64,000 bases of DNA from Xestospongia bergquistia (Eukaryota; Porifera; Demospongiae; Haplosclerida; Petrosiidae): assembly GCA_963965975.1 (NCBI GenBank), contig OZ014418.1, positions 3,112,775 through 3,176,774 on the forward strand. Direction: 5' to 3'. A program made the translations under genes and the position numbers. This document shows positions 44,501-57,058 of the stretch, one piece after another (position 1 is the first letter of the stretch; each line of letters opens with the position of its first letter). The notes under the pieces are model-generated. The model was not told where the DNA came from. It worked only from the letters and a program-made list of their open reading frames with translations, and made no database searches.

Positions 44501-47500
44501 TTCTGATTTATGAAAATAAAAAGCATTGTTTAGTTATAAAACACTTTATGGAAGCATTGAAATACGTGTTTTTAAATAACTAATCAATCATGTTGTGCTT
44601 ACATTAGAACAATAGCATGTATTCATATTAGTTCTAAATAGTTTGAAATTATTGTCAACATTAATAGTTGAATACAATGAAGAGAATAAAATGACAGAGA
44701 ATTGACATATACACACATAATATAAAACACTCTTGGGACTACCTGAGTACTTATTGTAAATAAAAGCATTTTAGAGTAATATAAATTTAATGGCTGATTT
44801 TAATTAGTTACATACATGTACATGATATTTGTCAATTATCTTATCACATGGACTAATCTCAATATTTAATAGTTATTTTTAAAGTAGTGACATTATTATA
44901 TATCTAGATACCCCATGGTCTGATCATGGCATCTATTGAGGCTCGTGTAAGGAGACTAGCAGATACTGCACATAACACAACTGATATTGTAAAGTAAGCA
45001 TATCAAATTATTAAATACACTACATTTATAAGTTGAGTATTATTACAGAAATGATACCTTTACTAGAAACTTAAGTTTACTCATTGTATATATTACATTA
45101 CATATGACATCTAGTTTTTTGTATAAAGGGTGAATTTAGGGATATATTGTTTAAAGGATAAGAACAAGTAGTATGACTTCTCAGTAAACTTCATTTTTTT
45201 GTTGAACTTTGTTGTACCTTAAAAACAAAAGAGCTTTTGTAATGACAATTTAGACTTGAATAATAGATAAATAGATAGATAGATGGATTAATGTATAAAC
45301 AAATGGATGAAAAGATTGATAGATAAGATAAATAATGGATGGATGAACAAATGATTGAATGGATACATATACTAGCACAATGCACTGACATATTTAAAAA
45401 TAAATTTTCGTTTTGTTTTCTCTAGTCATTTTATTCATTCATTGAAGGAACAAGGAGTACAATATAGTACTAGTTCAATTAGTTCTATAGGATCATTAAC
45501 TCCTATTGATAAATCACCTCTACCACAATGGAAAGTCATTAATAAAGTTAGCAACATATCATCAACACTACTTTTTGTATTATGATGAAGCTATGTATGA
45601 AAAGAACTGTCTGATAGAACTGGCCATGTTGGCACTATGGCTGCTTTAATATTGATAATTTACAAGAAGTAACAAAACATAGAAAATACACAATGTCCAT
45701 ACCAAGTAGTATGAAATAGACAATATTTTAAAGTGTCTTATCTGTTAATGCAATTGATATAACTGGGACAGCAAACATTGGATCATCAGTCAATGCTCAG
45801 AACTCATTTCTTCTCATGCAAAAAATAGCATTTTTTAAGACTTTGGTGACTAGTCTAAGTCACTTCTGTGCATTAGGCTTAAAACAACTAACAGAGAGAG
45901 AAAGCTTACATTCAAAATACTAAAATAAAAAACGAAAAAAGTTAAGTCATCATGTTACTATAACCAATTCTTCATTTGACCAATCAAATTTGACTCCACA
46001 TCATCTTTTATGTATGGCTTCAATTATACAAAACTACTCATAAATGATGGGTGTGGTTTATTGTAAATATATTAATTATTCATATTCTTTGTGCTCTGCC
46101 CTCAGATATGAATAATTAACTCATATATTTACAATTAACATGCAATTCATTTTATAATTAATCACAGATCATATCCACAACACTGTCTATATTTTAGGAA
46201 TATGACAGTATATGTCAGTATATTTCTGCTACAGAGAAGTCACTACAAGGTATTGTACTTTTACATATGACATTAGATCATTCATGGATATTATATTGTG
46301 ACTTGTTCGTATATTCAATGCATATAGTTAATGGAATAGAGTTTGCTCTCTATAAAGTCTACTGTGCACCAACATTACTGTGATTCCTATCTATATCTAT
46401 TCATATAGAGCTAATACCATGTATCATTTATATGTATGTGAGTATTGTAGGCATAAAATGAATGTTTAAACATGTTGTACTTAGTGTAGTACTTATTTTT
46501 CTATGTAGCTATATGTCAAAAACTTGGTATGGTATTATCTAAAGAAGATATTGACTATGATAATCAAGATGATGATAAAGAATCTGTAGCATCTGAAGGT
46601 ATGAACATTGATTATGTCAACTAAGAATGTACAGTTTCAATATATATGATTATGAATACTGTATTTGTCTTGAGTAAACACTTCTTCAAGTAGTGGCTTT
46701 CTTCGAACAGTAGTCTCCCCTTCCACTGTATGTTAAATGAAATTGATAATATCCTTGAATGTATACCATAATTCCCACTTAGTATCATATGCTCCATCTA
46801 AAAGAGCACTTGGTATATTTACAATTCCATTGACATAAGCATTTGTATGTTTTCATTAAACTTTTGTCAATACTTAAACTATCATTTACTACATGATCTT
46901 TGGTGTTTTAAAGCTATAGTTTATCAGAAAAGCTTGAACTCTGAGCCTTTGACTATTTGTATATTTTTAACACAACCCTTAATTAGACACTGCTCTCAAT
47001 TAGTAGCCTCCCCTCTCATTGGCCATTATTGAAATAATTGTCACAGTTCTTATTGGAAATATGGTAATTATATCAATTTTACAATTGTACTTGACACCTA
47101 TTCACTATTAATGACTCATCTGACAGTAAATGTTAAGGACCCATCTACTTACATTCTTAATTTTATTAAGTACATATTAGTAGAATGTAAGTCAACAAAT
47201 GGAGAAATAAGTAAAAGCTTGACCATCTATTTAATTGAGATTGAGGTGATGAGTATAAGAGATATTCTCACTATTATATATCACAGATATAGCATCTTCA
47301 TATCTGACCATCATGTTCTGTCATTCTCTAAAGCTTAAAAGCAGTGTTACAAATATGTAAGACATCAAACAATTCTGTCTATAGTTAGCTTATTGCCTCT
47401 GTGTCTCTTCCATTAATCCGTTATACTACAATATCCATATTACACTAAACAGTCCCTTTGTAGCCACATTCTGATAATCTAACTAATTCATAGTAGATAG

Positions 47501-49143
47501 GTTGTCCATCTAGTAATAACATAACTAAACATTTACTATAATTCCTTAAATAGAAGCCTTCTACAAAAGTAGATGCGCTTTCTCATAGTGAAGCCTTGGT
47601 AGTCTGAGCTAAATATAGTAAATAGAGACCTGCATAGTCTCTAATTGAAGCCTACTGACCATGTTATTCCCACATTTAGTTATGTGTGCTTGTGTTGCTC
47701 CATTCTTTATGCTTGAAAATGTCTAAAAGTAAGTCTTTTTTTGTGTCTTTCAAACTTACAACTGTTGACAATATAAAGAAATATCCAAACAAGTTCCTCT
47801 GAGTGTGATTAGATTAATGATTGTTGCTAGAATAAAGACCTCCCTTGTTTGAGGTCTGGTTGAAAAAAGAAATAGAGGACCAGGCCTCTCTTTGAGGAAA
47901 TACAGTAGTAACTAGAAAGCTTCCTGATCTTTGTAAGAGATGTTGTAAATATTGAAATCATTAATATAGGATGCTCATTCATACTTTGCAAATAATGGAC
48001 ACCCCAATTTCTCTAAACTGAGTCTAATAAAGTATTGTGTAGTGTAAGAAACACTCATGTCATAACTGTTGTTATAAGGACATCATAGTATGTACAAAGC
48101 TTATCATTGCTTTCCTTTGTAGTCATTGTCAGACTCAATTACATATGGACATCCACTATGCTTAAAAGTACATCTCCTTTAGAGTGCTCCATAAACACCT
48201 TCTCTATTACATGTAACATGTGCCCATTTATACTATTGTGTATTTTAAATGTCACTGTATGACTGAAATAGTTAATGACATTAATAAACTATTTATCATA
48301 ATTTATATTATATCAATAGTTCTGTTTGTAATATTGTTATTTTCATACACTCACAAAAGACACAAATGTTTGTTGTCTGTAATAACATTGCTATTGTTCA
48401 TCCTAAAATAACTACAATACAATAGTTACCATTTCATCAAGAGGTCAACTCGAGATATCTATTCTCTTACAATTACTACATATAGCTGAATTCCTTTTCT
48501 TAAAAAAATAAAATTCCTAGTATCTTTCAAATATTTGGTAAATATTTGAACATTTATAATATATTGTAAGAGCTTTCAGGATGTTAATTAATAACCTCGA
48601 AGGTTAGTAAGTGATTTCAAAGTGCATATTAACCTTCAGACCTGCTTTTAATTAAGGGGTGTGGCTTATTAATAACTTCACATTTCTAATATTTGGAAGC
48701 ATGGCTTTATGTTGGTGTAATTGTTTTGATTATTAATACAATCATTACTAGAGACCATTAATAAGTACTGGAATTCTTTTCAAGATGTAACTACATTATT
48801 TAGCTATCACATGTTATCAGTTAAATGATCTAGTGGCAGTATGATCTTATCTTAATACCATTAACTATACAACTGCAACAATAGCTCATTGCATATATGG
48901 ACACTTAATATTATTGTTACAATATCTCGGTTTAATTGCATCCCAATTTTTAAGTTAGTGAGGTCTGTCAAAATTGTTGCTTGATAAATTGAGATAAACA
49001 TACATTATTTTCTCCTCTTCTCAGAGCTATTAATAGATAGTCTAGAAGATAACAGAGGTCTGTTACCACCAGAACCATTAGATAATGACAGTGACGATGA
49101 TGAATTGTATTACTCTGCCTCTAGTGAAGCAGATGATGACTAA
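41510..49143 (+). CDS. CEP170-like FHA-domain protein
   Basis: Eleven exons: 41510-41635, 41702-41791, 41943-42018, 42068-42360, 42647-43482, 44117-44339, 44908-44993, 45426-45546, 46198-46249, 46509-46598, 49025-49143 (about 700 residues). The first 90 residues are a forkhead-associated phosphothreonine-binding domain: TIGRHPDADI, HHAAIEW, IRDLNSVNGTFVN, LQLGDGLRFGY. The FHA-to-FGYD pattern, SPLYGVPSWWGEDD and TSFTIEFEAPRR are reminiscent of CEP170/CEP170B, centrosomal and microtubule-binding proteins. A long Ser/Thr/Pro-rich disordered middle follows, then short helical exons and an acidic tail. The start could be the second ATG (41,513). The last intron is 2.4 kb, very long for this locus. 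Confidence 0.7.
46599..49024 (+). other. long last intron of the CEP170-like gene
   Basis: AT-rich with no exon recognised. It contains several scattered words such as AGTAGCCTCCCC, GAAGCCT and AGACCTCCC that also appear near 52.5 kb; these may be remnants of an unidentified dispersed repeat. Confidence 0.4.
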
Positions 49144-49617
49144 CATAACACTATCATTCTTTTATTTCTGCCATATCTCATCATTCATGTAATATAACTT
49201 TAATACAAAACTCTTATCGTTTTAAAATTACTATATTTGCCTGTTAACTTAATATTTTGTTATCAAAAATAATTATGAACTATCGATATGTTGTTATCAT
49301 TAGAGAGAGATCTATTATACATGTAAAAATATGTTTTCCTGAAGTTATTAATTTATGTGCTGAAATTTCAATGTAAATGTATATTATAGATCAGTACTTA
49401 GTTAAGCATTTCTTAAATTTTATTGTAATGAAAAAGACCTGAAAAAAATACAGTTGTGATTCTGAGGGAATCATTTAGAATATACTGTAAAATATAATGT
49501 ACTTTATATTTTTGGATCCATTCACAAGTAAAGTTATACACACACAACCTACTGTTTTCTGGAATTCAAATACTGCAGTCATAACAGAAAAGTGTTCCCA
49601 AAATAATAATGATGTTA
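49144..49617. other. convergent 3' intergenic region
   Basis: Both flanking genes end here, tail to tail. No coding signal; short A-rich poly(A)-signal-like words only. Confidence 0.4.
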
Positions 49618-51138
49618 TTAAGTGGTTACTGAACCGTAACGATGATAGGATGCCAATGAGCTATCATATCTTCCAGCCTGTTGTCTCTGACGACATTTAT
49701 ACCATTTACCAACACAAATAAACAGAATTAAACTTAAAAGTGCCACCAAACAATTTGCTAAGAAAACGTAAAACTCACAACTTGGACTGACTTCAGTAAT
49801 AAATGGTAAATAAAATAATCTCAATAGTTCCCAACCCATGAGATCAAATATTCCGTACATGGCAATAAACAATCCAATAAACAATGTTCTCATCGAGTAA
49901 GAACTCTGTGCATACACAAACTCAAGAGTAGTGGGAAAAATAAACAAAGCCCCTACAGCCCCCACAATTTCTGGTATAATGAACACTAAATTAGCTGTTA
50001 TATAGTTTTCATCTCTTTGGCTTGTGTTAGTGAGAATACAAGTTTTGTTATGAGTATCGTGGGTCACAACATAATCCAGACTTGTAAAGATAATTCTGGA
50101 AATCAAAAGAAGAATGATACCAAACCCAATACGTTGTAACATGTGTAGTCTCAATGACTTACTACATTGTAAAAATGTTTGTTTAAGTGGTATACCAACA
50201 AGGGCTACTAGATAACGTATGAAGTATGATGAAGTGACAAGACATTGAGAGACAGTCTGCTTCTGTTCTTCAGTTCGTCCAAGTGGCTGAGTTATAGTTT
50301 TAATTAACATAATACAAAGCAATAATAGGAACAAACGAAAAGATGTCTTTACACTTTCAACATCATCATCTTTAAAGGGTCCACCATATGTATCCTTAGC
50401 TAGATCAAGACATGATGGATGGACTTCTTGGAAGTATGTCATTGCTGAGCGATATGCAGGATACTTGTTTTTTCGAGCAAAATTAAGAACCTTAACAATG
50501 AGTATTATAGGATTGTCAGTTGTGCTATTGAAAATCAGCCAATTCTTAAACTTTAAGAGTGAGAATAAAATGACAAAAAGACATAGGCAATGAATACATC
50601 GAAGATAAAGCAAACCATCGACTTCAGCCTTAGAATGAAAGCCACAAGCAACAAGTGTTGTGATAAGCCAACCAAAATACAAACACCAAATAATCCACCA
50701 AATGAAGGAACTGAGTTGCCGTGAAGAGCCCTCCATGAGCTGATCTGTACCAGTTGATACCATAATAAGAATGAAACCTCTGTGTGGCACTATAAAGAAT
50801 GGATATATACTCTGAGCTAGTATGAAGATAAAGGGATTATTAATTCCCTTAATAGCTAGAACACTTTCTAGAATGTATAGGAAATTGACAAGAAGACTCA
50901 CTAATAAACAGCCTACAGCCACTTCAAAACGTCCCCACTTAATATCAGCATACAGACCAACCACTGGTAGTGCAAGATACAGTATAAAGAGGAGTAGTGG
51001 ACCAATGATTACCACTGGAGTAGGCATATCATATCTTATGGTTGCCACAATAGATGGGTCACAAAATGTGATGAGCATGAGCCATAATATAATTAAAACA
51101 GCTCCTTTAGGAAATGAATCAGAACTACTTACAGGCAT
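49618..51138 (-). CDS. POT/SLC15-like transporter (MFS), single exon
   Basis: One 506-residue exon without introns, unusual among its multi-exon neighbours. About twelve hydrophobic segments are visible, beginning AVLIILWLMLITFCDP and VVIIGPLLLFILYLALPVVG. The cytosolic loop ARKNKYPAYRSAMTYFQE and YGGPFKDDDVESVKTSFR matches a conserved block of POT/PTR-like proteins in invertebrates. The family moves peptides or nitrate with protons; the substrate here is unknown and the ExxER motif is not visible. The N-glycosylation sites NKT and NTS fall in one extracellular loop. The tail is basic with Tyr-Gly repeats. A retrogene origin is possible because introns are absent. Confidence 0.72.
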   Translation of the reverse strand: MPVSSSDSFPKGAVLIILWLMLITFCDPSIVATIRYDMPTPVVIIGPLLLFILYLALPVVGLYADIKWGRFEVAVGCLLVSLLVNFLYILESVLAIKGINNPFIFILAQSIYPFFIVPHRGFILIMVSTGTDQLMEGSSRQLSSFIWWIIWCLYFGWLITTLVACGFHSKAEVDGLLYLRCIHCLCLFVILFSLLKFKNWLIFNSTTDNPIILIVKVLNFARKNKYPAYRSAMTYFQEVHPSCLDLAKDTYGGPFKDDDVESVKTSFRLFLLLLCIMLIKTITQPLGRTEEQKQTVSQCLVTSSYFIRYLVALVGIPLKQTFLQCSKSLRLHMLQRIGFGIILLLISRIIFTSLDYVVTHDTHNKTCILTNTSQRDENYITANLVFIIPEIVGAVGALFIFPTTLEFVYAQSSYSMRTLFIGLFIAMYGIFDLMGWELLRLFYLPFITEVSPSCEFYVFLANCLVALLSLILFICVGKWYKCRQRQQAGRYDSSLASYHRYGSVTT

Positions 51139-51791
51139 CTTGACATTGATCTTAGAATTTCAATAAATCCAGCATTGACTAGTGCTACAGCTATATGGTA
51201 GACTAACTAGTTATAAGTAATTTCACACAGGCTGTTATCATAACAATCAATACATGAAAATAAGTTTGTAGTTTCAATTTGAGATTTGTCTTTACTTCAA
51301 TCAAAAACAACTGACTCTGTTTATAAATTTATATATATTACATCTAGTTATATAATTGATTTGAATGAACTACTACTAAAAGTATATACCTATGTCATAA
51401 CAATCATAATATTTTGAAGTCTTGAATATTAATATCTCCTACTTTCAATGTGATACAATAATAACACTTAACTACTCATGTAAAACGTTATTGAAGACTT
51501 TCCATTACAAGAAATCAAGACCAGATATTACCTTTGATCAGAATGTAGCAAGGTGGAAACAAGACTGATTAAAACACAAGTACATGCATATCTATAGTGG
51601 CTTTGATGGAGTTTTAGAATATTTTAAACATTAGTAGTACTAGACTATTATTCTCAGTACTTGTTAAGAATGTTATAATAGTTATAATACATAAAACATT
51701 ATAATGACAAACATTTATTAAAGGATCATAGAGTCTATATTATGTAAGTCAAATATAATGTAAGTGATCAGGATACCACAAGAATATAAAG
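51139..51791. other. intergenic spacer
   Basis: Nothing recognised. It serves as the upstream region of the transporter and the 3' flank of the WD40 gene, both on the minus strand. Confidence 0.4.
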
Positions 51792-54700
51792 TTATTTCTC
51801 ATACTCAGTTATGAAAGTGGGCATGGTCTTGGCATGTGAGAGGGACATTGGGCACAAATACATTTTGGTTCCACTAGCAATGGCTGCCATCTTGGCATTC
51901 TTGTTGTAATGGACACTGTATACACCAGCTGATAGATCATTTAATTCACCTACAACCTAGAGGAGTAATAAAGGACTGTATCATAAACCCCTTCAATCAT
52001 ACAATTAATTAATAATAGTCACTAGTCTTTTATCATACATGTACTCAATTGACAAATCAGATTGTACCATTGGAGGTCTATAAATCACTTATAGACATGT
52101 ACCAAATGCATTGTTGTTTTGTTTTATTAATAAAAAAAACTGAAAAGTGAATAATATGATAAGCTATGGTTATAATAGATCTTTATTCTAGCATGATCAG
52201 AACGTCTGAAATGTTAGTTAAAACTCTTTACAAATCACAATGTTTTTTGAGTATTATATAGGGAGGTGGTTTGTTCATAGCTGGCATCACTGTACTAAGG
52301 TGATGACAGGAAAAGGTGGGGTCATAGAAGTTTGCTTGAAATCTAAACAGAAATTAACTTAGTTCTTGATTATCAGTTATCTCACTAGATTGCTCAATTG
52401 AAGAGTAAGCTCTTTTATAGTATTAGTATTGCTAGTACTCATAAACAAGTTGCTATGTTACTTATATAACTTAGTGTCCATCTCTATTGCATTTATAAAC
52501 CTCATGACTTTGTCCCTTGGCTTATTAATACGATAGAGACCTCCCCCACATTATGTATAAACTAAATATATTTAAGTAGTGCATTGTCACATATAATATA
52601 GTGTAACTATTAACTCTAAATAATAGGCTCAATGTACTAAATTGGTGTTTTTGATGTGTAGGAGAAACAGCTGTCATTACATCTGTTGTACACACATATA
52701 ACATACATGTACATGTATAGTATTGTCATAATGATTATCTATATAAAAATATTAATGGTAGCTGTTTCCACCTTCACATCAAAAACATCACTACAAGGCA
52801 TAATATTCAAAATGAAATTGTTAGAAGGAAACGTTATACTTTAAACATAACACTTTAAGATTGATGTACATGATTATAAAAAATGTAATTTAAATAATGA
52901 ACACATATAATTAGAGGTACATGTAATTATAAGCATGTGCATAGTAACTCACAGTATCGTTGTCAATATCTATTACAGAGCTACAGTGTTTTTGTGAGCC
53001 ACCAACCAATACATATCTATCACTCAGCCAACATGTAGAATAGAGCTGTAATATAATAAGATAGAGCCTTGAATTATTAACCCTTTCATATTGATTGCTC
53101 CCAATTCAAAGTAACTCTATTTGTACCAACAAAGTCATAAGATATATGACCAAAAAACACCTAATGTGTACCTATGACATATTGCATAAGTGTATACATT
53201 GAGCATGTGTGTAAGTAGCTATAGTATATTGGATATGTGTATAAGTAAGTACCTACAGTATGTTAGATATGTACCTACATGGATAATACATTAGGTACAT
53301 GATTGAGTGGGGTCTAGAGTATCAACCATAGACCCTTTGTAAGAAGACTCTAGTCTTAAAAATCATCTTGTGGACTATGGCTTATTACATCATTATGAGG
53401 TTAATACAGTTAGATTCAAAGGTTAGATTCTAGGGTATAGTCTTAAACCTATTAAAGTATATTGTCTGTCTTCTTAATACTAGAACAAAGAGTCTTTGAT
53501 CTGTCACACCTAATATTGTGGCATGGTAGTCAAATCATACAAGTTAATTTAATTAGTCAAACTCCTAAATGAATACTCAACTAAACTTGATATTGTGTTG
53601 TTTCTACATGTAGCAAAGATAATCCTTTTTGTGATTAATTTTGACATGACTTATAATCTATACTATATGAACTAGGACAATAACATTATATAGTACAATA
53701 CATTGTGATACTAAACTCATATTAATATAAAAGTGTTGCTGACTGATAGTCATTGGCTATGTTTAATAAATAGATCAGTGTATCACAATTATGAATCTTC
53801 CTACAGTGTCTGACAATATTATTACATGAAAGGTTTCATGATAATTGAGTGATCTAGCTTTAAAATGAGATCAAAAGACATAATATTAATATCTAACTAA
53901 AATTACAGGTTTAATAGCTTATTATCAAATGCATTTTGAAACATTTTTCAGTTAAGATGATTACCAGAAAACAAGCACTTGAATTAATCTATAATAGTTT
54001 TAATTTAAACAGTAATTGTAAGCTAAATAGCTAAAGTTGAAATTCGAAATAAAAATGTGTGTCATAAAATTTCTTCAATGTTGCTCAACAGTCAAACTAA
54101 TCTGTTACATTATAGTTGTCTTTGTTCTTACAAATAGAACCAATCAACTGACAAATCAGTTTATGAATAGTTATTTAAAACAAATGATAAAGCAAACCTT
54201 ACGTGGCAACACTAGACTACCAGCCCAACATATTTACAATGTAATTATACAAAGCATGAACAAATTGAACTAACCTTTGTACCAGAGCAACATAGAATTG
54301 GAGACAGCAATTTACCAGAATCAAAGTCCCATATCTATATAATAATAAAGATCCAATTATGCTATAGTAGTAGTATAACAATTAACATGAAGTAGTCAAC
54401 TTCCTATATGGCATTTTGACAACAACAGTAACAAAGTATGGTACACATTAGTAAGCATGATTGTGGTATTTCCCTGGTAATTCCCAATAATGACATATAT
54501 ATATATATAAACAGTGTTGTTGTACATGTATCTACTGTGTATTATAGTTATATGTACTTCTAATGGTGTATGATATCTCCAGGAACCAGTTACAATATTA
54601 AGTGTTAATGGTTCGATATCCAACGAGTCACCACAAATGTGTGGGCCAGACAACTTCCTAATATGGTAATACATACATATTATAACAGTGACAAATGACA

Positions 54701-56458
54701 TAGCAATATACCTAATAGATTGTGCTACTCTTGTGTCCCAGAACTGGACAGTATCATCCCATCCTGCAGACACTAGTAGATTAGAATTAGATGGATGGTA
54801 TCGTAGAGCAAAGACACGATTCATATGACCATCCATTGTTGTCAGATCAGAACTAAAAATGAAATAAATATTTTCTACAAGTCAAGTAATTGTAGACATG
54901 ATGTCAAATATTGGGTAGTTACACATGCCAAAGAAGCTATAACCAATTGTCGTAGAACTATAAAGATCAAGCAAATTAGTTACCATACACTCCCAATGTC
55001 TTACATGTATGGATGTAATTTCATCTGTTCCCTAGTGAATTGAACTATCTGAAGAATGTCACTAACAAGTTGCACTATAATAATATTACTCCTGACACTC
55101 TTAATATAATCTGTAATATACTTGTACAACAAATTAAGTTATACTAATTTGGGAAAACTGCATAACACTAAATGTCCTCACAAGGTAGTGACAATATCAC
55201 CTTAAACACCAAAAGGACAAGAATAAGGTCAAAAGAAAAGTCTTTAAATCAGAAAATTTTTATACTCCAATTTCTCTTCTACTGGTATATTATATAAAGG
55301 ACTAACCTTGCTTCAAGTGTTATCTGACATTTACCAGTAGATGAGTCATATACTAGTAGTTTACAATCAGAACCAGATGTAGTAAATGTTGAGGCATCAG
55401 GAGCATAGACAGCAGCTAATGTCTGTCTCTTCTCTGTGGCTACAGTAAGGCTCTTCCCAGTACTAATATGCCATTGATGAACATGACCAGATGAGTCTAT
55501 AGTAATAATAACAACATGTATCATTGTTATTATAGATCGATTTATTATTTTAATAGCACACAGAATAAAAAGCTAATTTACAAAGTCACATTACTTTGAT
55601 ATAGGATAGTTAGTTCAATGGAACAATAGTCAATTATTACTAAAAGAATTCCATAATCTATGACTTGTTGTCTTACATGTTACTAATGCCACATTTTGAA
55701 GTCCTGAAGTGTCTATTGGTTTGAATCTGATAGCAGTGGCTGGCAATTTCTCTTGAAGTGATGGCAGAGGTAGTTTATATACCAGAGAACCTGTCTGAGT
55801 TTCAAATACCTGGGAAGATAATCAGATCAGTATTCTATGCTGTGTTTTATAAAACAATAACATCTTTTGTTGACTTTCAAATTAGAATACATAATTATAT
55901 CAATAGTTGTACTGGTTGTGACAGTAAAGAATACAGTTGCTTAGATAACAATATTTCCCACAATAATTATAATAAAAGTAGTCAAAAGCCTTCATGTATA
56001 AGTATAGTAGGTGCTCATTGCTGAGTTAATAAAGAGTCATTCTAAGTACACTGTTACTACATATAAGGTAATCTCTACTACTTAATCATATTATGTATGA
56101 GACAAGCAAAAGTCAAATACCAAAGAAATCACAAAACAGTGGAAATTTTGGTTGGGGGTGGGGTTTGACCTCATAATTAGTTTTTTTGTACTATGTATTA
56201 TATATGTGACTATATTAACATGAACATACCATAACTGATCCATCTGAGAGTGAAGAAGCTATCATATCTCCAGCAGGATTTAGTTCACAACAGAACACTT
56301 CAGAGTCTGTGGAACTAAAATGACAAATATAGACACTTAACACTTGCTGAAGAAATTGATATGATCATGACATACCATGTTGTCTGTGGTTGAAGGTACC
56401 CCCTCTGAGCTACTGAAGTGGGTGATTGTAAAGACATTGAAAATATATGTTTAGCCAT
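51792..56458 (-). CDS. WD40-repeat protein
   Basis: Minus exons start at ATG 56,458: 56458-56376, 56314-56230, 55809-55677, 55496-55307, about 54852-54708, about 54690-54560, about 54337-54274, about 53046-52956, and 51959-51792. Together they give about 360 residues. WD40 blades are seen in FCCELNPAGDMIASSLSDGS, SSGHVHQWHIS, FTTSGSDCKLLVYDSSTGK, HMNRVFALRYHPS followed by LLVSAGWDDTVQFWD, and KIWDFDSGK-type repeats. The last exon ends TMPTFITEYEK. No other domain or targeting signal is seen, so it is a beta-propeller scaffold of unknown role; the orthologue was not recognised. Some splice sites are approximate. It diverges from the HELZ2-like gene. Confidence 0.7.
52644..52791. mobile_element. 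small MITE in a WD40-gene intron
   Basis: 148 bp with imperfect ~35-bp inverted ends: GTGTTTTTGATGTGTAGGAG at the left and GTGATGTTTTTGATGTGAAG read inward from the right, both continuing to GAAACAGCT. The centre has no ORF. It lies in the intron between 51,960 and 52,955. Confidence 0.6.
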
Positions 56459-57058
56459 TTTGAATCACCACCTGCAAACTTAGCCCCACCCTCTTCAACA
56501 TTCATAACTTCAAGGCTGTGTTATGATATTTCCTGTAAGCAATGAATAATATTGTACAGTGACCTCATTATTGTAAACATAAAAACTATTAGCCAGTATG
56601 TTAGTACAATATGTTTTATCTATAAGGTTGTCACTATATGGTTAGATGATGATGAGGGTTGTGACTGTCTCATAATGTCAGTAACGTAATTAGATACCTA
56701 CTAATAATTCCTTGATTGTTCAGCCCACATATCACATGACAGGATAGCAAAACAGTAATGACAATGTACATTCTTATATACCTGCATATAAACATGCAGT
56801 GTACATTCTAATACGACAGTACAGCATTAGTCAGCATTTCAAGTTTATAAGAAGGATTAGAGGAATGTACCTGAGTATTCATGACTGAAAGCCCAAGAAA
56901 GTACGTGACACTAAGAAGATAGTCTTACTGGGAGATAGCTCTTCTCCTGGAACGGTAGTGTGACATTCATCGTACGGAAGATTATATTCATAATCTCTTT
57001 AGCATTTATAATTGAACGATCCAAACGATCTTTAACTTACGCAGTAATTACGTTGAAA
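56459..57058. promoter_or_regulatory. 600-bp divergent intergenic region
   Basis: The WD40 gene (minus) and the HELZ2-like gene (plus) start back to back. No core promoter motif was identified with confidence. The reading frame of the HELZ2-like gene stays open upstream to 56,960, so a longer N-terminus cannot be excluded. Confidence 0.45.

Noticed and set aside
45240..45370. GATA/GATG-rich stretch read as an ORF
   Set aside because: It is a degenerate microsatellite inside an intron of the CEP170-like gene.
46680..47900. Scattered AGTAGCCTCCCC / AGACCTCCC words
   Set aside because: They may belong to a dispersed repeat, but no two stretches aligned well enough by eye to define an element.
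54389..54560. Minus-strand extension of a WD40 exon
   Set aside because: The frame runs into AT-rich tyrosine/isoleucine repeats over a TATATA tract, typical of intron read-through.
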